Below, piece by piece: positions 32,243 through 41,645 of a DNA stretch of 64,000 nucleotides (position 1 is its first letter; the number at the start of each line of letters is the position of its first letter). Where the stretch lies: NCBI RefSeq assembly GCF_026094475.1, contig NZ_JAPELL010000001.1, positions 1,264,326-1,328,325 on the forward strand. Reading direction: 5' to 3'. Both the position numbers and the translations under genes were made by a program. The notes below the pieces were generated by a model. That model searched no databases and was not told the origin of the DNA. It worked only from the letters and a program-made list of their open reading frames with translations. Source of the DNA: Homoserinimonas sedimenticola (GTDB lineage: Bacteria > Actinomycetota > Actinomycetes > Actinomycetales > Microbacteriaceae).

Positions 32243-35200
32243 CTAGATCTCGTCGATCGACGAGTTCTCGAACCGGGAGGAAATGTTGATGCCGAGCTCC
32301 TCCGCCGCGCGGAAGACCTCGTCGTCCGTGTCCCGAAGGCTCACGGCGGTACCGTCGGCCGAGAGCACCTCGACGTTCAGGCAGAGCGACTGCATTTCCT
32401 TGATGAGCACCTTGAAGCTCTCGGGGATGCCGGGCTCCTGGATGTTCTCGCCCTTGACGATCGCCTCGTACACCTTGACGCGGCCGAGGATGTCGTCGGA
32501 CTTGATCGTGAGGAGCTCCTGGAGGGCGTAGGCGGCACCGTATGCCTCGAGCGCCCACACCTCCATCTCACCGAAGCGCTGGCCACCGAACTGCGCCTTA
32601 CCACCGAGCGGCTGCTGCGTGATCATCGAGTACGGACCCGTCGAGCGCGCGTGAATCTTGTCGTCCACGAGGTGGTGCAGCTTGAGGATGTACATGTAGC
32701 CGACCGAGATCGGGTCCGGGAAGGGCTCACCCGAGCGGCCGTCGAAGAGACGCGCCTTACCGGTCGAGCCGATCAGGCGGTCGCCGTCGCGGGTCGGGTT
32801 CGTCGAGTCGAGCAGACCCTCGATCTCCTCCTCCGTCGCACCGTCGAACACGGGCGTCGCGACCTTGGTGCCGGGCTCGGCCGAGAACGCCTCCTTGGGG
32901 AGCTTGGCAGCCCACTCCGGGATGCCCTCGACGTTCCAGCCCTGCTTGGCGATCCAGCCGAGGTGGATCTCGAGCACCTGGCCGAAGTTCATTCGACCGG
33001 GCACGCCGAGCGGGTTCAGGATGATGTCGACCGGGGTGCCGTCCTCAAGGAACGGCATGTCCTCGACCGGCAGGATCTTGGAGATGACGCCCTTGTTGCC
33101 GTGGCGACCGGCGAGCTTGTCGCCCTCCGTGATCTTGCGCTTCTGGGCGATGTAGACGACCACACGCTGGTTGACGCCCGAGCCGAGCTCGTCGTCGCCG
33201 TCCTGCGCGTCGAAGACCTTGACACCGATGACCGTGCCCTCTTCACCGTGAGGAACCTTGAGCGAGGTGTCGCGCACCTCGCGGCTCTTCTCGTTGAAGA
33301 TCGCGCGGAGCAGGCGCTCCTCGGCGCTCAGCTCGGTCTCACCCTTCGGCGTGACCTTGCCGACGAGGATGTCACCGGGGCGCACCTCGGCACCGATGCG
33401 GATGATGCCGCGCTCGTCGAGGTCGGCCATCAGGTCGGGGCTGACGTTGGGGAGGTCACGCGTGATCTCCTCCTTGCCGAGCTTCGTGTCGCGAGCATCC
33501 ACCTCGTACTCCTCGATGTGGATCGACGAGAGCACGTCGTCCTTCACGAGGTTCTGGCTGAGGATGATCGCGTCTTCGAAGTTGTGACCCTCCCACGGCA
33601 TGAACGCCACGAGCAGGTTCTTGCCGAGCGCGAGCTCGCCGTTCTCCGTCGCGGGACCATCAGCGATGACCTCGCCGGCCTCGACGCGGTCACCCGCGCT
33701 CACGACGACACGGTGGTTGTAGCTCGTGCCCTGGTTGGAGCGGTCGAACTTGCGGAGGTAGTACTCCTGCGTGCCGCCCTCGTCGAGCTGCACCGTGACG
33801 ACGTCGGCCGAGACCTCGGCGACGACACCGGCCTTGTCGGCCGTGATGACGTCACCCGCGTCGATCGCCGCGTAGTTCTCCATACCCGTGCCGACGAGCG
33901 GGGACTCGCTGCGCAGCAGCGGCACCGCCTGACGCTGCATGTTGGCACCCATGAGGGCGCGGTTCGCGTCGTCGTGCTCGAGGAAGGGGATGAGCGACGT
34001 CGCAACCGACACCATCTGGCGCGGCGAGACATCCATGTAGGCGACCTCGTCGACGGGGATGAGGTCGACCTCGCCGTCCTTCTTGCGAGCGAGCACGCGG
34101 TCCTCGACGAAGCTGCCGTCGGCCTTGAGGGGCGCGTTGGCCTGGGCGACGTGGAAGTCGTCCTCCTCGCTCGCCGTCAGGTAGTCGATCGTCTCCGTGA
34201 CCTTGCCATTCACGACGCGGCGGTACGGCGTCTCGATGAAGCCGAAGGAGTTGATGCGCGCGAAGGAGGCGAGCGAACCGATGAGACCGATGTTGGGGCC
34301 TTCCGGCGTCTCGATCGGGCACATGCGGCCGTAGTGCGAGGGGTGCACGTCGCGAACCTCGACGCCCGCGCGCTCACGGCTCAGACCACCCGGGCCGAGC
34401 GCCGAGAGACGACGCTTGTGGGTGAGACCCGCGAGCGGGTTGTTCTGGTCCATGAACTGCGACAGCTGCGAGGTTCCGAAGAACTCCTTGATCGCGGCGA
34501 CGACGGGACGCACATTGATGAGCGTCTGCGGCGTGATCGCCTCGATGTCCTGCGTCGTCATGCGCTCACGAACGACACGCTCCATGCGGGAGAGACCCGT
34601 GCGCACCTGGTTCTGGATGAGCTCGCCGACCGCGCGGATGCGGCGGTTGCCGAAGTGGTCGATGTCGTCGACGTCGAGGCGGATGTCCACCTGCTTGCCG
34701 TCACGGACGCCCGGCACCGTCGTGCGCTCGTCGTGGAGGGCCACGAGGTAGCGGATGGTCGCGACGATGTCCTCGCGCGTCAGCACGGAGGAGGTCAGGG
34801 GCGCATCGATGCCGAGCTTGCGGTTGATCTTGTAACGACCGACCTTGGCGAGGTCATAGCGCTTCGGGTTGAAGTAGAAGTTGTCGAGGAGCGCACGCGC
34901 AGCCTCCGCGGCGACCTGCTCGCCCGGACGCAGCTTGCGGTAGATGTCCTTGAGCGCCTCCTCCTTCGTGAGGATGTTGTCCTTCTCGAGGGTCGCCTCG
35001 ATCGACGCGTAGCCCTTGAACTCCTCGAGGATCTCCTCGCTCGACATTCCGAGCGCCTTCAGGAAGACCGTCACCGACTGCTTGCGCTTGCGGTCGATGC
35101 GCACGCCGACCTGGTCGCGCTTGTCGATCTCGAACTCGAGCCACGCACCGCGGCTCGGGATGATGCGGGCCGAGTAGAGGTCCTTGTCGGAGGTCTTCTC

Positions 35201-35752
35201 GGGCGCGCGGTCGAAGTAGACGCCGGGGCTGCGTACGAGCTGCGAGACGACGACACGCTCGGTGCCGTTGATGATGAACGTGCCCTTGTCGGTCATGAGC
35301 GGGAAGTCGCCCATGAAGACCGTCTGAGTCTTGATCTCACCCGTGAGGTGGTTCATAAACTCGGCCTCGACGTAGAGGGGCGCCGCGTAGGTCTTGCCCT
35401 TCTCCTTGCACTCGTCGATCGAGTACTTCTTCTCCTCGAGGAACGGGTTGGTGAAGGAGAGCTGCATCGTCTCGCCGAGGTCCTCGATGGGCGAGATCTC
35501 CTCGAAGATCTCCTCGAGTCCCGTCATGGAGGGCAGGTCATCGCGGCCGGAAGCGTTCGCCGCCTCGGCACGCTCCTTCCACGCGTCGTTGCCGACGAGC
35601 CAGTCGAAGCTCTCCGTCTGGAGGGCGAGCAGATCGGGGACGGTCAGGTTGTCCGAGATCTTGGCGAAGGAGAGCCGAGAATGGTTGCGACCGTTCTTCG
35701 GCTGTCCCTTCTGTGATGAGTTCGTGGTGGATGCGTTGCGCGCAGCAGCCAA
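32243..35752 (-). CDS. rpoB: DNA-directed RNA polymerase subunit beta
   Basis: Large subunit forming the catalytic pincer and rifampicin pocket. The 1169-residue product starts at TTG (35750-35752) with GGAGG about eight bases upstream; no ATG is near. The rifampicin region reads [20 protein letters not shown] followed by [18 protein letters not shown], with the key Asp, His and Ser residues of the sensitive form; Ala replaces the Ser found in mycobacteria. It is transcribed from a strong promoter at 35957-35986 with a leader near 200 nt. Confidence 0.98.
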   Translation of the reverse strand: MAAARNASTTNSSQKGQPKNGRNHSRLSFAKISDNLTVPDLLALQTESFDWLVGNDAWKERAEAANASGRDDLPSMTGLEEIFEEISPIEDLGETMQLSFTNPFLEEKKYSIDECKEKGKTYAAPLYVEAEFMNHLTGEIKTQTVFMGDFPLMTDKGTFIINGTERVVVSQLVRSPGVYFDRAPEKTSDKDLYSARIIPSRGAWLEFEIDKRDQVGVRIDRKRKQSVTVFLKALGMSSEEILEEFKGYASIEATLEKDNILTKEEALKDIYRKLRPGEQVAAEAARALLDNFYFNPKRYDLAKVGRYKINRKLGIDAPLTSSVLTREDIVATIRYLVALHDERTTVPGVRDGKQVDIRLDVDDIDHFGNRRIRAVGELIQNQVRTGLSRMERVVRERMTTQDIEAITPQTLINVRPVVAAIKEFFGTSQLSQFMDQNNPLAGLTHKRRLSALGPGGLSRERAGVEVRDVHPSHYGRMCPIETPEGPNIGLIGSLASFARINSFGFIETPYRRVVNGKVTETIDYLTASEEDDFHVAQANAPLKADGSFVEDRVLARKKDGEVDLIPVDEVAYMDVSPRQMVSVATSLIPFLEHDDANRALMGANMQRQAVPLLRSESPLVGTGMENYAAIDAGDVITADKAGVVAEVSADVVTVQLDEGGTQEYYLRKFDRSNQGTSYNHRVVVSAGDRVEAGEVIADGPATENGELALGKNLLVAFMPWEGHNFEDAIILSQNLVKDDVLSSIHIEEYEVDARDTKLGKEEITRDLPNVSPDLMADLDERGIIRIGAEVRPGDILVGKVTPKGETELSAEERLLRAIFNEKSREVRDTSLKVPHGEEGTVIGVKVFDAQDGDDELGSGVNQRVVVYIAQKRKITEGDKLAGRHGNKGVISKILPVEDMPFLEDGTPVDIILNPLGVPGRMNFGQVLEIHLGWIAKQGWNVEGIPEWAAKLPKEAFSAEPGTKVATPVFDGATEEEIEGLLDSTNPTRDGDRLIGSTGKARLFDGRSGEPFPDPISVGYMYILKLHHLVDDKIHARSTGPYSMITQQPLGGKAQFGGQRFGEMEVWALEAYGAAYALQELLTIKSDDILGRVKVYEAIVKGENIQEPGIPESFKVLIKEMQSLCLNVEVLSADGTAVSLRDTDDEVFRAAEELGINISSRFENSSIDEI

Positions 35753-35956
35753 GGGAATAACCTCCGTGACCCACAGGGGGTCAATACAGTCGGGCGTTGC
35801 CAGCCGGTTGGTGTCTGTTGGGTGTGCTTGTTGTGGAGTTGCTTACGAGAGAAGCGCACGCCAGAACCTACATTTGGGTTACCGGACCGAAGAGGACCGA
35901 TACGCACAGGCCGACCGCAATATGAAGGCAGAGCAATTCTGGGAGCGCAAAGGTCA

Positions 35957-35986
35957 ATCATAGGCGGCAGACACGCGCGTTGTCCA
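35957..35986 (-). promoter_or_regulatory. Promoter of rpoBC
   Basis: On the minus strand TGGACA (35981-35986) and TATGAT (35957-35962) are separated by 18 bp. Each differs from the sigma-70 consensus at one position. Transcription would begin near 35950. It lies back to back with a plus-strand promoter 8 bp away. Confidence 0.72.
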
Positions 35987-35994
35987 GTCGATTC

Positions 35995-36023
35995 TTGACC
36001 TGAATCCGGAATTGGACTATAAG
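35995..36023 (+). promoter_or_regulatory. Promoter of the spermidine-synthase-like gene
   Basis: TTGACC (35995-36000) and TATAAG (36018-36023) are separated by exactly 17 bp on the plus strand. Transcription would start near 36030, just ahead of a copy of the dispersed repeat, and reach the gene at 36096. Confidence 0.72.
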
Positions 36024-36036
36024 AGCGGCGCCGAGG

Positions 36037-36070
36037 GGTTTCGATACAGCCCGGGCAGGCCTACTCAACT
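36037..36070 (+). repeat. Dispersed repeat, copy 3
   Basis: Reads GGTTTCGATACAGCC, a short centre, then GGCCTACTCAACT. It lies in the 5' untranslated region of the spermidine-synthase-like gene, between its promoter and start codon. Confidence 0.72.
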
Positions 36071-36095
36071 CACGCAGAGGTGGGATGATTCGGGG

Positions 36096-36950
36096 ATGGC
36101 CCAGCACGAGCATCCGTCGACCGTGCTCTCCCTGAGCGGCTACCGCGCCGTCATCGAGCCCGAACGGTGGATGGAGGGCAGCTACACACTCGTCGTCGAC
36201 GGCACCCCGCAGTCCAATGTGCACCTCGACGACCCCACGCGCCTTTTCTTCGAGTACGTGCAGCGCATCGCCCACGTCATCGACCAACTGCCCGCGGGGC
36301 CGCTCACGGCGGTGCACCTGGGGGCGGGGGCGCTGACGCTCCCGCGCTACGTCGAGGCGACGCATCCGGGATCCCGGCAGCAGGTCATCGAACTCGAGAG
36401 CGACCTCGTCGACTTCGTGCGCGAGCACCTGCCCTGGCCGAAGAGCGCGTCGATCCGGGTGCGGCACGGCGACGCGCGGGCGGTGCTCGAGAAGCTGCCG
36501 CAGGGGCTGCACGGCTCGGTCGACCTCGTCGTCGTCGACGTCTTCGGGGGTTCGCGCATCCCCGCGCACGTGACAAGCGTCGAGTTCTATCGGGCCGCCG
36601 CCGCGCTGCTCGCCCCCGGCGGCATCATCGCCGTCAACGTCGCCGACGGGCCGGGCCTCGCCTTCGCGCGCGGGCAGGCCGCGACCCTCATGGCGGCGAC
36701 GGGGGATGTCGCGGCCCTGGCTGAAACCCAGATCCTCAAGGGGCGCCGCTTCGGCAATGTCGTGCTCGTCGGCTCGGCTGCTCCCCTCCCCCTCGAGTGG
36801 ATGCCGCGGCTCCTCGCGGGCGGACCCCACCCCGCCAAGGTCGTCTCGGGGCGCGAGCTGCGCGACTGGATCGCCGGCGCGCCCATCGTGACCGACCAGA
36901 CGGCGATCCCCTCGCCGCCGCCGGCCAAGAACACCTTCGGGGCGAGCTGA
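36096..36950 (+). CDS. Spermidine-synthase-like methyltransferase-fold protein
   Basis: A 284-residue Rossmann-fold protein of the spermidine synthase family. The glycine-rich loop HLGAGALTLPRYVEA, the acidic end of the next strand (IELESDLVDFV) and DLVVVDVFGGSR, plus the later ALLAPGGIIAVNV, match the nucleoside-binding core. Actinobacteria have many such proteins that are not proven polyamine enzymes, so the substrate is open. I chose ATG 36096 because the upstream extension would translate the promoter and repeat. It is divergent from rpoBC. Confidence 0.82.
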   Translation: MAQHEHPSTVLSLSGYRAVIEPERWMEGSYTLVVDGTPQSNVHLDDPTRLFFEYVQRIAHVIDQLPAGPLTAVHLGAGALTLPRYVEATHPGSRQQVIELESDLVDFVREHLPWPKSASIRVRHGDARAVLEKLPQGLHGSVDLVVVDVFGGSRIPAHVTSVEFYRAAAALLAPGGIIAVNVADGPGLAFARGQAATLMAATGDVAALAETQILKGRRFGNVVLVGSAAPLPLEWMPRLLAGGPHPAKVVSGRELRDWIAGAPIVTDQTAIPSPPPAKNTFGAS

Positions 36951-37076
36951 GCCCTCGCCCCAGCCCTCCCTCCGACTCGCGCCGAATTGTCGCGCGCGGT
37001 GCGCGCAGGCGGCGATCGGGCGCGGTTCGGTGGATGCGCTGAGCACGGGTGTTGGCGCGCAGCGGGCGGTGGTGAG

Positions 37077-37107
37077 ATGGCAGGCAGGTCACATGGCAGG
37101 CAGGTCA
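37077..37107 (+). repeat. 15-bp tandem direct repeat before the dehydrogenase gene
   Basis: ATGGCAGGCAGGTCA occurs at 37077-37091 and again at 37093-37107, just upstream of the ribosome binding site of the gene at 37123. It may be a slippage duplication. No function is evident. Confidence 0.7.
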
Positions 37108-37122
37108 GGGAGAGGAACCAGC

Positions 37123-38271
37123 ATGCGAGCATCCGTTGCCGCAATCGCCGCGAGCGCCCTGCTGCTCGCGGGGTGCGCGAGCGAACCCGACCCGGCGCCC
37201 ACGCCGGATGCGACGACCACGCCCTCACTGTCGGCGAGCGCGGAGGCATCCGAGTTCCCCGGACCCGTAGTGCCGACGGGAGAGGTGAGCGTCATCGCGG
37301 AGGGGCTCGACGCACCGTGGTCAATCGTGCGGCTCGCGGAGGACGTGCTGCCGGGCGGCTCGACCCTCGTGAGCGAACGCGACACGGCGGTCGTGCGCGA
37401 GATCACGGCGGAGGGCGAGGTGCGCGCGGCGGGCACCGTGCCGGGGGTCGTGCCGGGAGGCGAGGGCGGCCTGCTGGGGCTCGCCACACTGCGGGACGGC
37501 GACACGGTCTGGCTTTACGCCTACCACACCGCGGCATCCGACAACCGGATCGTGCGGATGCCGCTGCAGGGCGCCGCGGGAAGCCTCGCGCTCGGCGCAC
37601 CCGAGCCGGTGCTGACGGGCATCCCCAAGGCGGGGAATCACAACGGCGGGCGGATCGCCTTCGGCCCCGACGGAATGCTCTACGCGACCGCCGGAGATGC
37701 CGGCCGCTCCTCGCTCGCGCAGGACAGCACATCGCTCGCGGGCAAGATCCTGCGGATGACTCCCGAGGGCGCTGAGCCGCCCGACAGCCCTTACGGCACC
37801 GTCGTGCACAGCATCGGCCACCGCAACCCGCAGGGCATCACCTGGGGCGACGACGGCACCATGTATGCAAGCGAGTTCGGGCAGAACACCTGGGACGAGC
37901 TCAACATCATCGTCGCCGGGCAGAACTACGGCTGGCCCGAGGTCGAGGGCATCGCCAACGTTGCGGGGTACGTCAACCCCATCCAGCAGTGGTCGCCCGC
38001 CGAGGCGAGCCCGTCTGGCCTGACGCACACCCGCGACACCCTCTTCATGGCGGCACTGCGCGGCGAGCGACTCTGGTCCATCGTCGTGGGGCCGGAGTCG
38101 GTGGATGCGACCGCCCACTTCACGGGCGAGTTCGGCCGCCTCCGGGACGTCACAGCCGGACCCGATGGCACCCTGTGGGCGGTGACCAACAACACGGATG
38201 GCCGCGGTTCGCCCCGGCCGGGCGATGACAGGCTGCTCCAGATCCAGCTACAGGAACGGACGCCGGGATAA
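37123..38271 (+). CDS. PQQ-type glucose/sorbosone dehydrogenase-like lipoprotein
   Basis: A 382-residue extracytoplasmic lipoprotein. The start at 37123 gives MRASVAAIAASALLLAGC, a lipoprotein signal with lipidated Cys18, and AGAGGA lies upstream. A Ser/Thr/Ala/Pro linker follows, then a six-bladed propeller with NHNGGRIAFGPDGMLYATAG and SIGHRNPQGITW, the active-site His and Arg regions of soluble-glucose-dehydrogenase-like enzymes, and EFGQNTWDELN. Oxidation of a sugar or aldose is the family role; the substrate and the use of PQQ here are unproven. No PQQ synthesis genes are in the window. Confidence 0.88.
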   Translation: MRASVAAIAASALLLAGCASEPDPAPTPDATTTPSLSASAEASEFPGPVVPTGEVSVIAEGLDAPWSIVRLAEDVLPGGSTLVSERDTAVVREITAEGEVRAAGTVPGVVPGGEGGLLGLATLRDGDTVWLYAYHTAASDNRIVRMPLQGAAGSLALGAPEPVLTGIPKAGNHNGGRIAFGPDGMLYATAGDAGRSSLAQDSTSLAGKILRMTPEGAEPPDSPYGTVVHSIGHRNPQGITWGDDGTMYASEFGQNTWDELNIIVAGQNYGWPEVEGIANVAGYVNPIQQWSPAEASPSGLTHTRDTLFMAALRGERLWSIVVGPESVDATAHFTGEFGRLRDVTAGPDGTLWAVTNNTDGRGSPRPGDDRLLQIQLQERTPG

Positions 38272-38298
38272 CCTGAAGGAAACCGATCGGGGCAGCAC

Positions 38299-38811
38299 GT
38301 GAGCATCATCCTGGGCTACGACCCAACCACCCTTCGCGAGAAGGTCGACCTGAACGGAGTCGCGGCGCGACTCGAGGAACTCGGCGAGCTGCGCAGCTCA
38401 AGCGCACTCAATGAGAAGGTCGAGCTGCTGCGTCTCGTGGGCCGCCTCGACGAGGCGTGGGACCTCGCCAACCAGACGCTGCGGACGGCACGATTCTCGA
38501 CCACCCGCGACGAGATCTGCCTCGCGCGCATCCGCCGGGCCATGGTGCAGCGCGACCTCGGCAAGCCCGAGCAGGCACTCGCCGAACTCACCTCCTGCGT
38601 CGACGAGGCACGGGCGCACGAGTGGGCCGCGATCGAGGCGCGGGCCCTGCTCGAGCGCGGGCGCGCGCAGTTCGACCTGGGCGAGTACAAGGCGGCGCTT
38701 CTCGACTTCCGCGCGGCCGTGACCATCCGGGTGCGCATCAACGCGAGCGCCGTCGACGTCGACCACGCCATGATGGCGACCGCCATCGCCGAGTCCTTCG
38801 TGGAGCCTTAG
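38299..38811 (+). CDS. TPR-like helical protein, unknown function
   Basis: I do not recognise a specific family. The 170-residue product starts at GTG 38299 and is almost entirely helical, with tetratricopeptide-like pairs: EKVELLRLVGRLDEAWDLAN, ARIRRAMVQRDLGKPEQALA, and ARALLERGRAQFDLGEYKAA. Such proteins mediate protein contacts. There is no signal or membrane segment. It lies 27 nt after the dehydrogenase gene and 34 nt before the SprT-like gene. Confidence 0.75.
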   Translation: MSIILGYDPTTLREKVDLNGVAARLEELGELRSSSALNEKVELLRLVGRLDEAWDLANQTLRTARFSTTRDEICLARIRRAMVQRDLGKPEQALAELTSCVDEARAHEWAAIEARALLERGRAQFDLGEYKAALLDFRAAVTIRVRINASAVDVDHAMMATAIAESFVEP

Positions 38812-38832
38812 GGCACTGTCGCACCCGCCGCG

Positions 38833-38838
38833 TAGGCT
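38833..38838 (+). promoter_or_regulatory. Candidate -10 box for leaderless SprT-like mRNA
   Basis: TAGGCT is followed by seven bases (CTTCTTC) and the GTG start at 38846. No Shine-Dalgarno is present. The identical TAGGCT-N7 arrangement precedes the GNAT gene at 41890. Confidence 0.5.
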
Positions 38839-38845
38839 CTTCTTC

Positions 38846-39310
38846 GTGGCGGATCTGGCTCGAGTGCGCGTGTGGGCGGATGCCCTCATCCGACTCCACC
38901 TCGACCCCTCCTGGACCTTCGGCTTCGACCACGCGCGGCGACGTGCCGGCCTCTGCAACTACACCGAGAAGCGCATCACGGTGTCTCGGCACCTCGCCGG
39001 GATGTTCGAGGACGACGACATCCACCAGGTGCTCCTGCACGAGGTCGCCCACGCGATCGCCGGGCCCGGCACAGGGCACGGCCCCAAGTGGAAGAAGGTC
39101 GCTGCCGAACTCGGCTACGTCGGGGGCACGACCCACGACGGACCGACCGCCGACCACCTCGCGCCCTGGGTCGGGCACTGCCCCGGCGGGCACGTCTACT
39201 ACCGCCACCGTCGGCCTAAGCGGCCGCAGTCCTGCGGCAAGTGCGCGCGGGGCTACAGCGCGCGGCACGCCATCACCTGGGCGCGGCGCGAGGAGGCGCT
39301 GAGCGCCTAG
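38846..39310 (+). CDS. SprT-like zinc metalloprotease-fold protein
   Basis: The 154-residue product has the metalloprotease motif HEVAH at residues 65-69 followed by HGPKW (third ligand His78), as in SprT/Spartan-like proteins that act on DNA-protein crosslinks in eukaryotes. A C-terminal zinc-ribbon-like region has Cys112, Cys130 and Cys133 with nearby His residues. The start is GTG 38846, with no Shine-Dalgarno and a TAGGCT box 7 nt upstream. The bacterial role is not known. Its stop lies close to the convergent 39323-39844 gene. Confidence 0.88.
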   Translation: MADLARVRVWADALIRLHLDPSWTFGFDHARRRAGLCNYTEKRITVSRHLAGMFEDDDIHQVLLHEVAHAIAGPGTGHGPKWKKVAAELGYVGGTTHDGPTADHLAPWVGHCPGGHVYYRHRRPKRPQSCGKCARGYSARHAITWARREEALSA

Positions 39311-39322
39311 CCCGCGAAGTCG

Positions 39323-39844
39323 CTAGTCGCTGAAGCCGCGGAGCACCGTGACATCCGTCGACGGAGTGAAATCCGGATGCACTCCCCCGAGCTCGCGCGC
39401 CGAGACCGACGCCCCCACGAGGTGCTTGACCGCCCGGCGCAGGCCCTCATAGGCGGCGGATGCTGCGGCCGCCTCGGGCGAGTTGTGGTCGATGCCGACG
39501 GCCGTGAGCGCGTCGATGACGGCGCCGGCCCCCAGAAGGTCCTCGACGGCGAACCGCAGGCTGCCGTCCCCCCGAGGTTCACCCGCCGCCACGACGGCGA
39601 TGCGGAAGCGGTCACCACGCTCCGCCTGCTTCGCGATGACCCAGTCGGCGACGGCGGCCGAATTGGCGATGCCGCCCGCGACAACGGCGGCCGTGACATC
39701 CGGAAGCTCCTGCTGCTCCCCCAGCTCATCGACCCACACAATGGCATCCGCGCCCTCGGCGATCGCCGCGGCGCCGGTGAGGCCCCAATCGAAACGGACC
39801 TGGTACATCTGCTGCGAATCGGGCCGAAGGGAAGAGCTGCTCAC
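39323..39844 (-). CDS. 2-phosphosulfolactate-phosphatase-like protein (ComB fold)
   Basis: The 173-residue product resembles the ComB family: RFDWGLTGAAAIAEGADAIVWVDEL, GGIANSAAVADWV and FAVEDLLGAGAVIDAL. ComB itself acts in coenzyme M synthesis, which actinobacteria lack, so the true substrate is unknown. The GTG at 39844 is taken as start; TACGAT lies 6 nt upstream with no Shine-Dalgarno, so the mRNA may be leaderless. An internal ATG (MYQVRFDW) is an alternative start. It is convergent with the SprT-like gene. Confidence 0.65.
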   Translation of the reverse strand: MSSSSLRPDSQQMYQVRFDWGLTGAAAIAEGADAIVWVDELGEQQELPDVTAAVVAGGIANSAAVADWVIAKQAERGDRFRIAVVAAGEPRGDGSLRFAVEDLLGAGAVIDALTAVGIDHNSPEAAAASAAYEGLRRAVKHLVGASVSARELGGVHPDFTPSTDVTVLRGFSD

Positions 39845-39850
39845 CCTCGC

Positions 39851-39856
39851 ATCGTA
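39851..39856 (-). promoter_or_regulatory. Candidate -10 box for leaderless ComB-like mRNA
   Basis: On the minus strand TACGAT is followed by six bases (GCGAGG) and GTG. The spacing fits a leaderless transcript. A GCGAGG could also act as a very close ribosome site, so this is uncertain. Confidence 0.4.
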
Positions 39857-40004
39857 TCGTCAGCACGCCACCTGATAGGGTGGAGGTACTTGCGAACGCG
39901 ATTCTCGTGTTCCCTGCGTCGTAGAACGCATCACTCGCCGCACTCGCGGTTGACATCTTCTTACGGCGAACGGATGTGGCCATCGCCACCTTCGCCCAAC
40001 TCCC

Positions 40005-40040
40005 GGGTTTCGATACGGCCGTGGACGGTCTGCTCAACCC
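40005..40040 (+). repeat. Dispersed repeat, copy 4
   Basis: Reads GGGTTTCGATACGGCC, a short centre, then GGTCTGCTCAACCC. It ends 21 nt before the helicase start codon. The rest of the 217-nt gap (39845-40004) has a TTGACA at 39951 without a good -10, so the helicase promoter is unplaced. Confidence 0.75.
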
Positions 40041-40061
40041 GCTTCGTGTGAAAGAAACATT

Positions 40062-41582
40062 TTGACTGACATCACCTTCGGCGCGCTCGGCGTGCCCGCA
40101 GCCCTCGTCACCGCCCTTGAGAAGGTCGGCAAGACGACGGCGTTTCCCATCCAGGTCGACACGCTCCCCGACACCCTCGCGGGTCGCGACGTGCTCGGTC
40201 GCGGCAAGACCGGCTCGGGCAAGACCCTCGCCTTCTCCATCCCCATGGTCGCCCGCCTCGGCGGCGCGCTCGCGGGAGGCAAGCGCCGCCCGGGTCGCCC
40301 GCTCGGCCTTGTGCTCGCCCCGACCCGCGAGCTCGCGACGCAGATCAGCGCTGTCATCGACCCGCTGGCCGAGGCCTACGGCCTCAAGACGACCACGATT
40401 TTCGGCGGCGTCTCGCAGAAGCGCCAGGAGCAGGCCCTGAACGCGGGCGTCGACATCGTCGTCGCCTGCCCCGGCCGCCTCGAGGACCTCATGAAGCAGG
40501 GCTTCGTGACCCTTGACGCCGTCGAGATCACGGTGCTCGACGAGGCCGACCACATGGCCGACCTGGGCTTCCTGCCCGTCGTGACGCGCATCCTCGACAA
40601 GACACCCAACAACGGTCAGCGCCTGCTCTTCAGCGCGACCCTCGACAACGGTGTTGACAAGCTCGTCAAGCGCTTCCTCCACAACGAGGTGCTGCACTCG
40701 GTCGACGAGGCCACCTCGCACGTCGCCGACATGACCCACCACCTCTTCGAGGTCGAGACCCCCGAGCAGAAGACCGCCCTCGTGCGCGCCCTCGCCTCGG
40801 GCACGGGTCGCCGCATCCTCTTCATGCGCACCAAGCACCACGCCAAGAAGCTCGCCAAGCAGCTCACCGAGTCGGGCATCCCCGCTGTCGACCTGCACGG
40901 CAACCTCTCGCAGCCCGCCCGCGACCGCAACCTCGCGGCCTTCGGCGAGGGCTCCGTCAAGGTGCTGGTGGCGACGGATGTCGCGGCGCGCGGCGTGCAC
41001 GTCGACAACGTCGAACTCGTGATCCACGTCGACCCGCCCGCCGAGCACAAGGCCTACCTGCACCGCAGCGGCCGCACCGCCCGCGCCGGCTCCTCCGGTG
41101 ACGTCGTGACGCTCATGATGGCGTCGCAGAAGAAGGACACGCTCGCGCTGCTGCGCAAGGCCGCTATCGACGTGCAGCCGCAGCGCGTGACATCCGAGTC
41201 GCCCGCCGTCGTCGAGCTCATCGGCGAGGTTGCGGCCTACGTGAAGCCCGCCCCCAAGCAGGAGCAGCAGCAGGGCGGCGGACGCTCGCAGGGCGCCAAT
41301 GCGCAGCGCAAGCGTGCCGCTCGGGCGGAGGGCGCTCGTTCGGGTGCGCCGCGCAAGGACCGTTCGGGTCGGCCGGCGCGCTCTGGCGCTGCCGCCTCGA
41401 CCGACGCCGTGCGCTCGGGCGGCTCGGGTCGGTCCGGCCGACCCGCCCGCGCGGGCTCGGGTTCCGGCTCGCACGCCCCCCGCACCCGCGGCGGCAGCAC
41501 CACGAGCTACAGCACCTCGACGCCGGGCACGGCCACGAGCGGTGGCGGGCAGCGCCGCACCGGTCGCCGCGCGCAGGGCTGA
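40062..41582 (+). CDS. DEAD-box RNA helicase
   Basis: An ATP-dependent RNA helicase for RNA remodelling or ribosome assembly. The 506-residue product has Q-motif context FPIQVDTLPDTLAGRD, motif I GKTGSGKT, motif Ia PTRELATQ, motif II LDEADHMADLGF, motif III SATLDN and motif VI HRSGRTARAG. The last 110 residues are a basic Arg/Ser/Gly tail for RNA binding. The start is TTG at 40062; upstream sequence has only a weak GAAAGAAA. A repeat copy lies in its leader, and a terminator follows its stop. Confidence 0.94.
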   Translation: MTDITFGALGVPAALVTALEKVGKTTAFPIQVDTLPDTLAGRDVLGRGKTGSGKTLAFSIPMVARLGGALAGGKRRPGRPLGLVLAPTRELATQISAVIDPLAEAYGLKTTTIFGGVSQKRQEQALNAGVDIVVACPGRLEDLMKQGFVTLDAVEITVLDEADHMADLGFLPVVTRILDKTPNNGQRLLFSATLDNGVDKLVKRFLHNEVLHSVDEATSHVADMTHHLFEVETPEQKTALVRALASGTGRRILFMRTKHHAKKLAKQLTESGIPAVDLHGNLSQPARDRNLAAFGEGSVKVLVATDVAARGVHVDNVELVIHVDPPAEHKAYLHRSGRTARAGSSGDVVTLMMASQKKDTLALLRKAAIDVQPQRVTSESPAVVELIGEVAAYVKPAPKQEQQQGGGRSQGANAQRKRAARAEGARSGAPRKDRSGRPARSGAAASTDAVRSGGSGRSGRPARAGSGSGSHAPRTRGGSTTSYSTSTPGTATSGGGQRRTGRRAQG

Positions 41583-41602
41583 GCCGCAGCATCCGCTGAA
41601 TA

Positions 41603-41645
41603 GCGCGCCGTCCCGGAATCTCGGGGCGGCGCGCCTTCGCGTTTT
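41603..41645 (+). terminator. Terminator after the DEAD-box helicase gene
   Basis: GCGCGCCGTCCCG and CGGGGCGGCGCGC form a 13-bp stem with the 6-nt loop GAATCT. The one irregular pair is a U-G wobble on the plus strand, so it reads in the helicase direction. TTTT follows at 41642-41645. Confidence 0.85.

Noticed and set aside
32199-32558. 120-codon upstream extension of rpoC
   Set aside because: It overlaps rpoB in another frame and reads as random Arg/Gly/Pro; the TTG at 32198 has a strong ribosome site and matches the conserved RpoC start.
32225-35716. Long open frame on the plus strand opposite rpoB (over 1100 codons)
   Set aside because: It is antisense to a certain gene. Its composition (Leu, Val, Arg, Asp, Glu) is the usual shadow of high-GC codon bias, and no motif or ribosome site is present.
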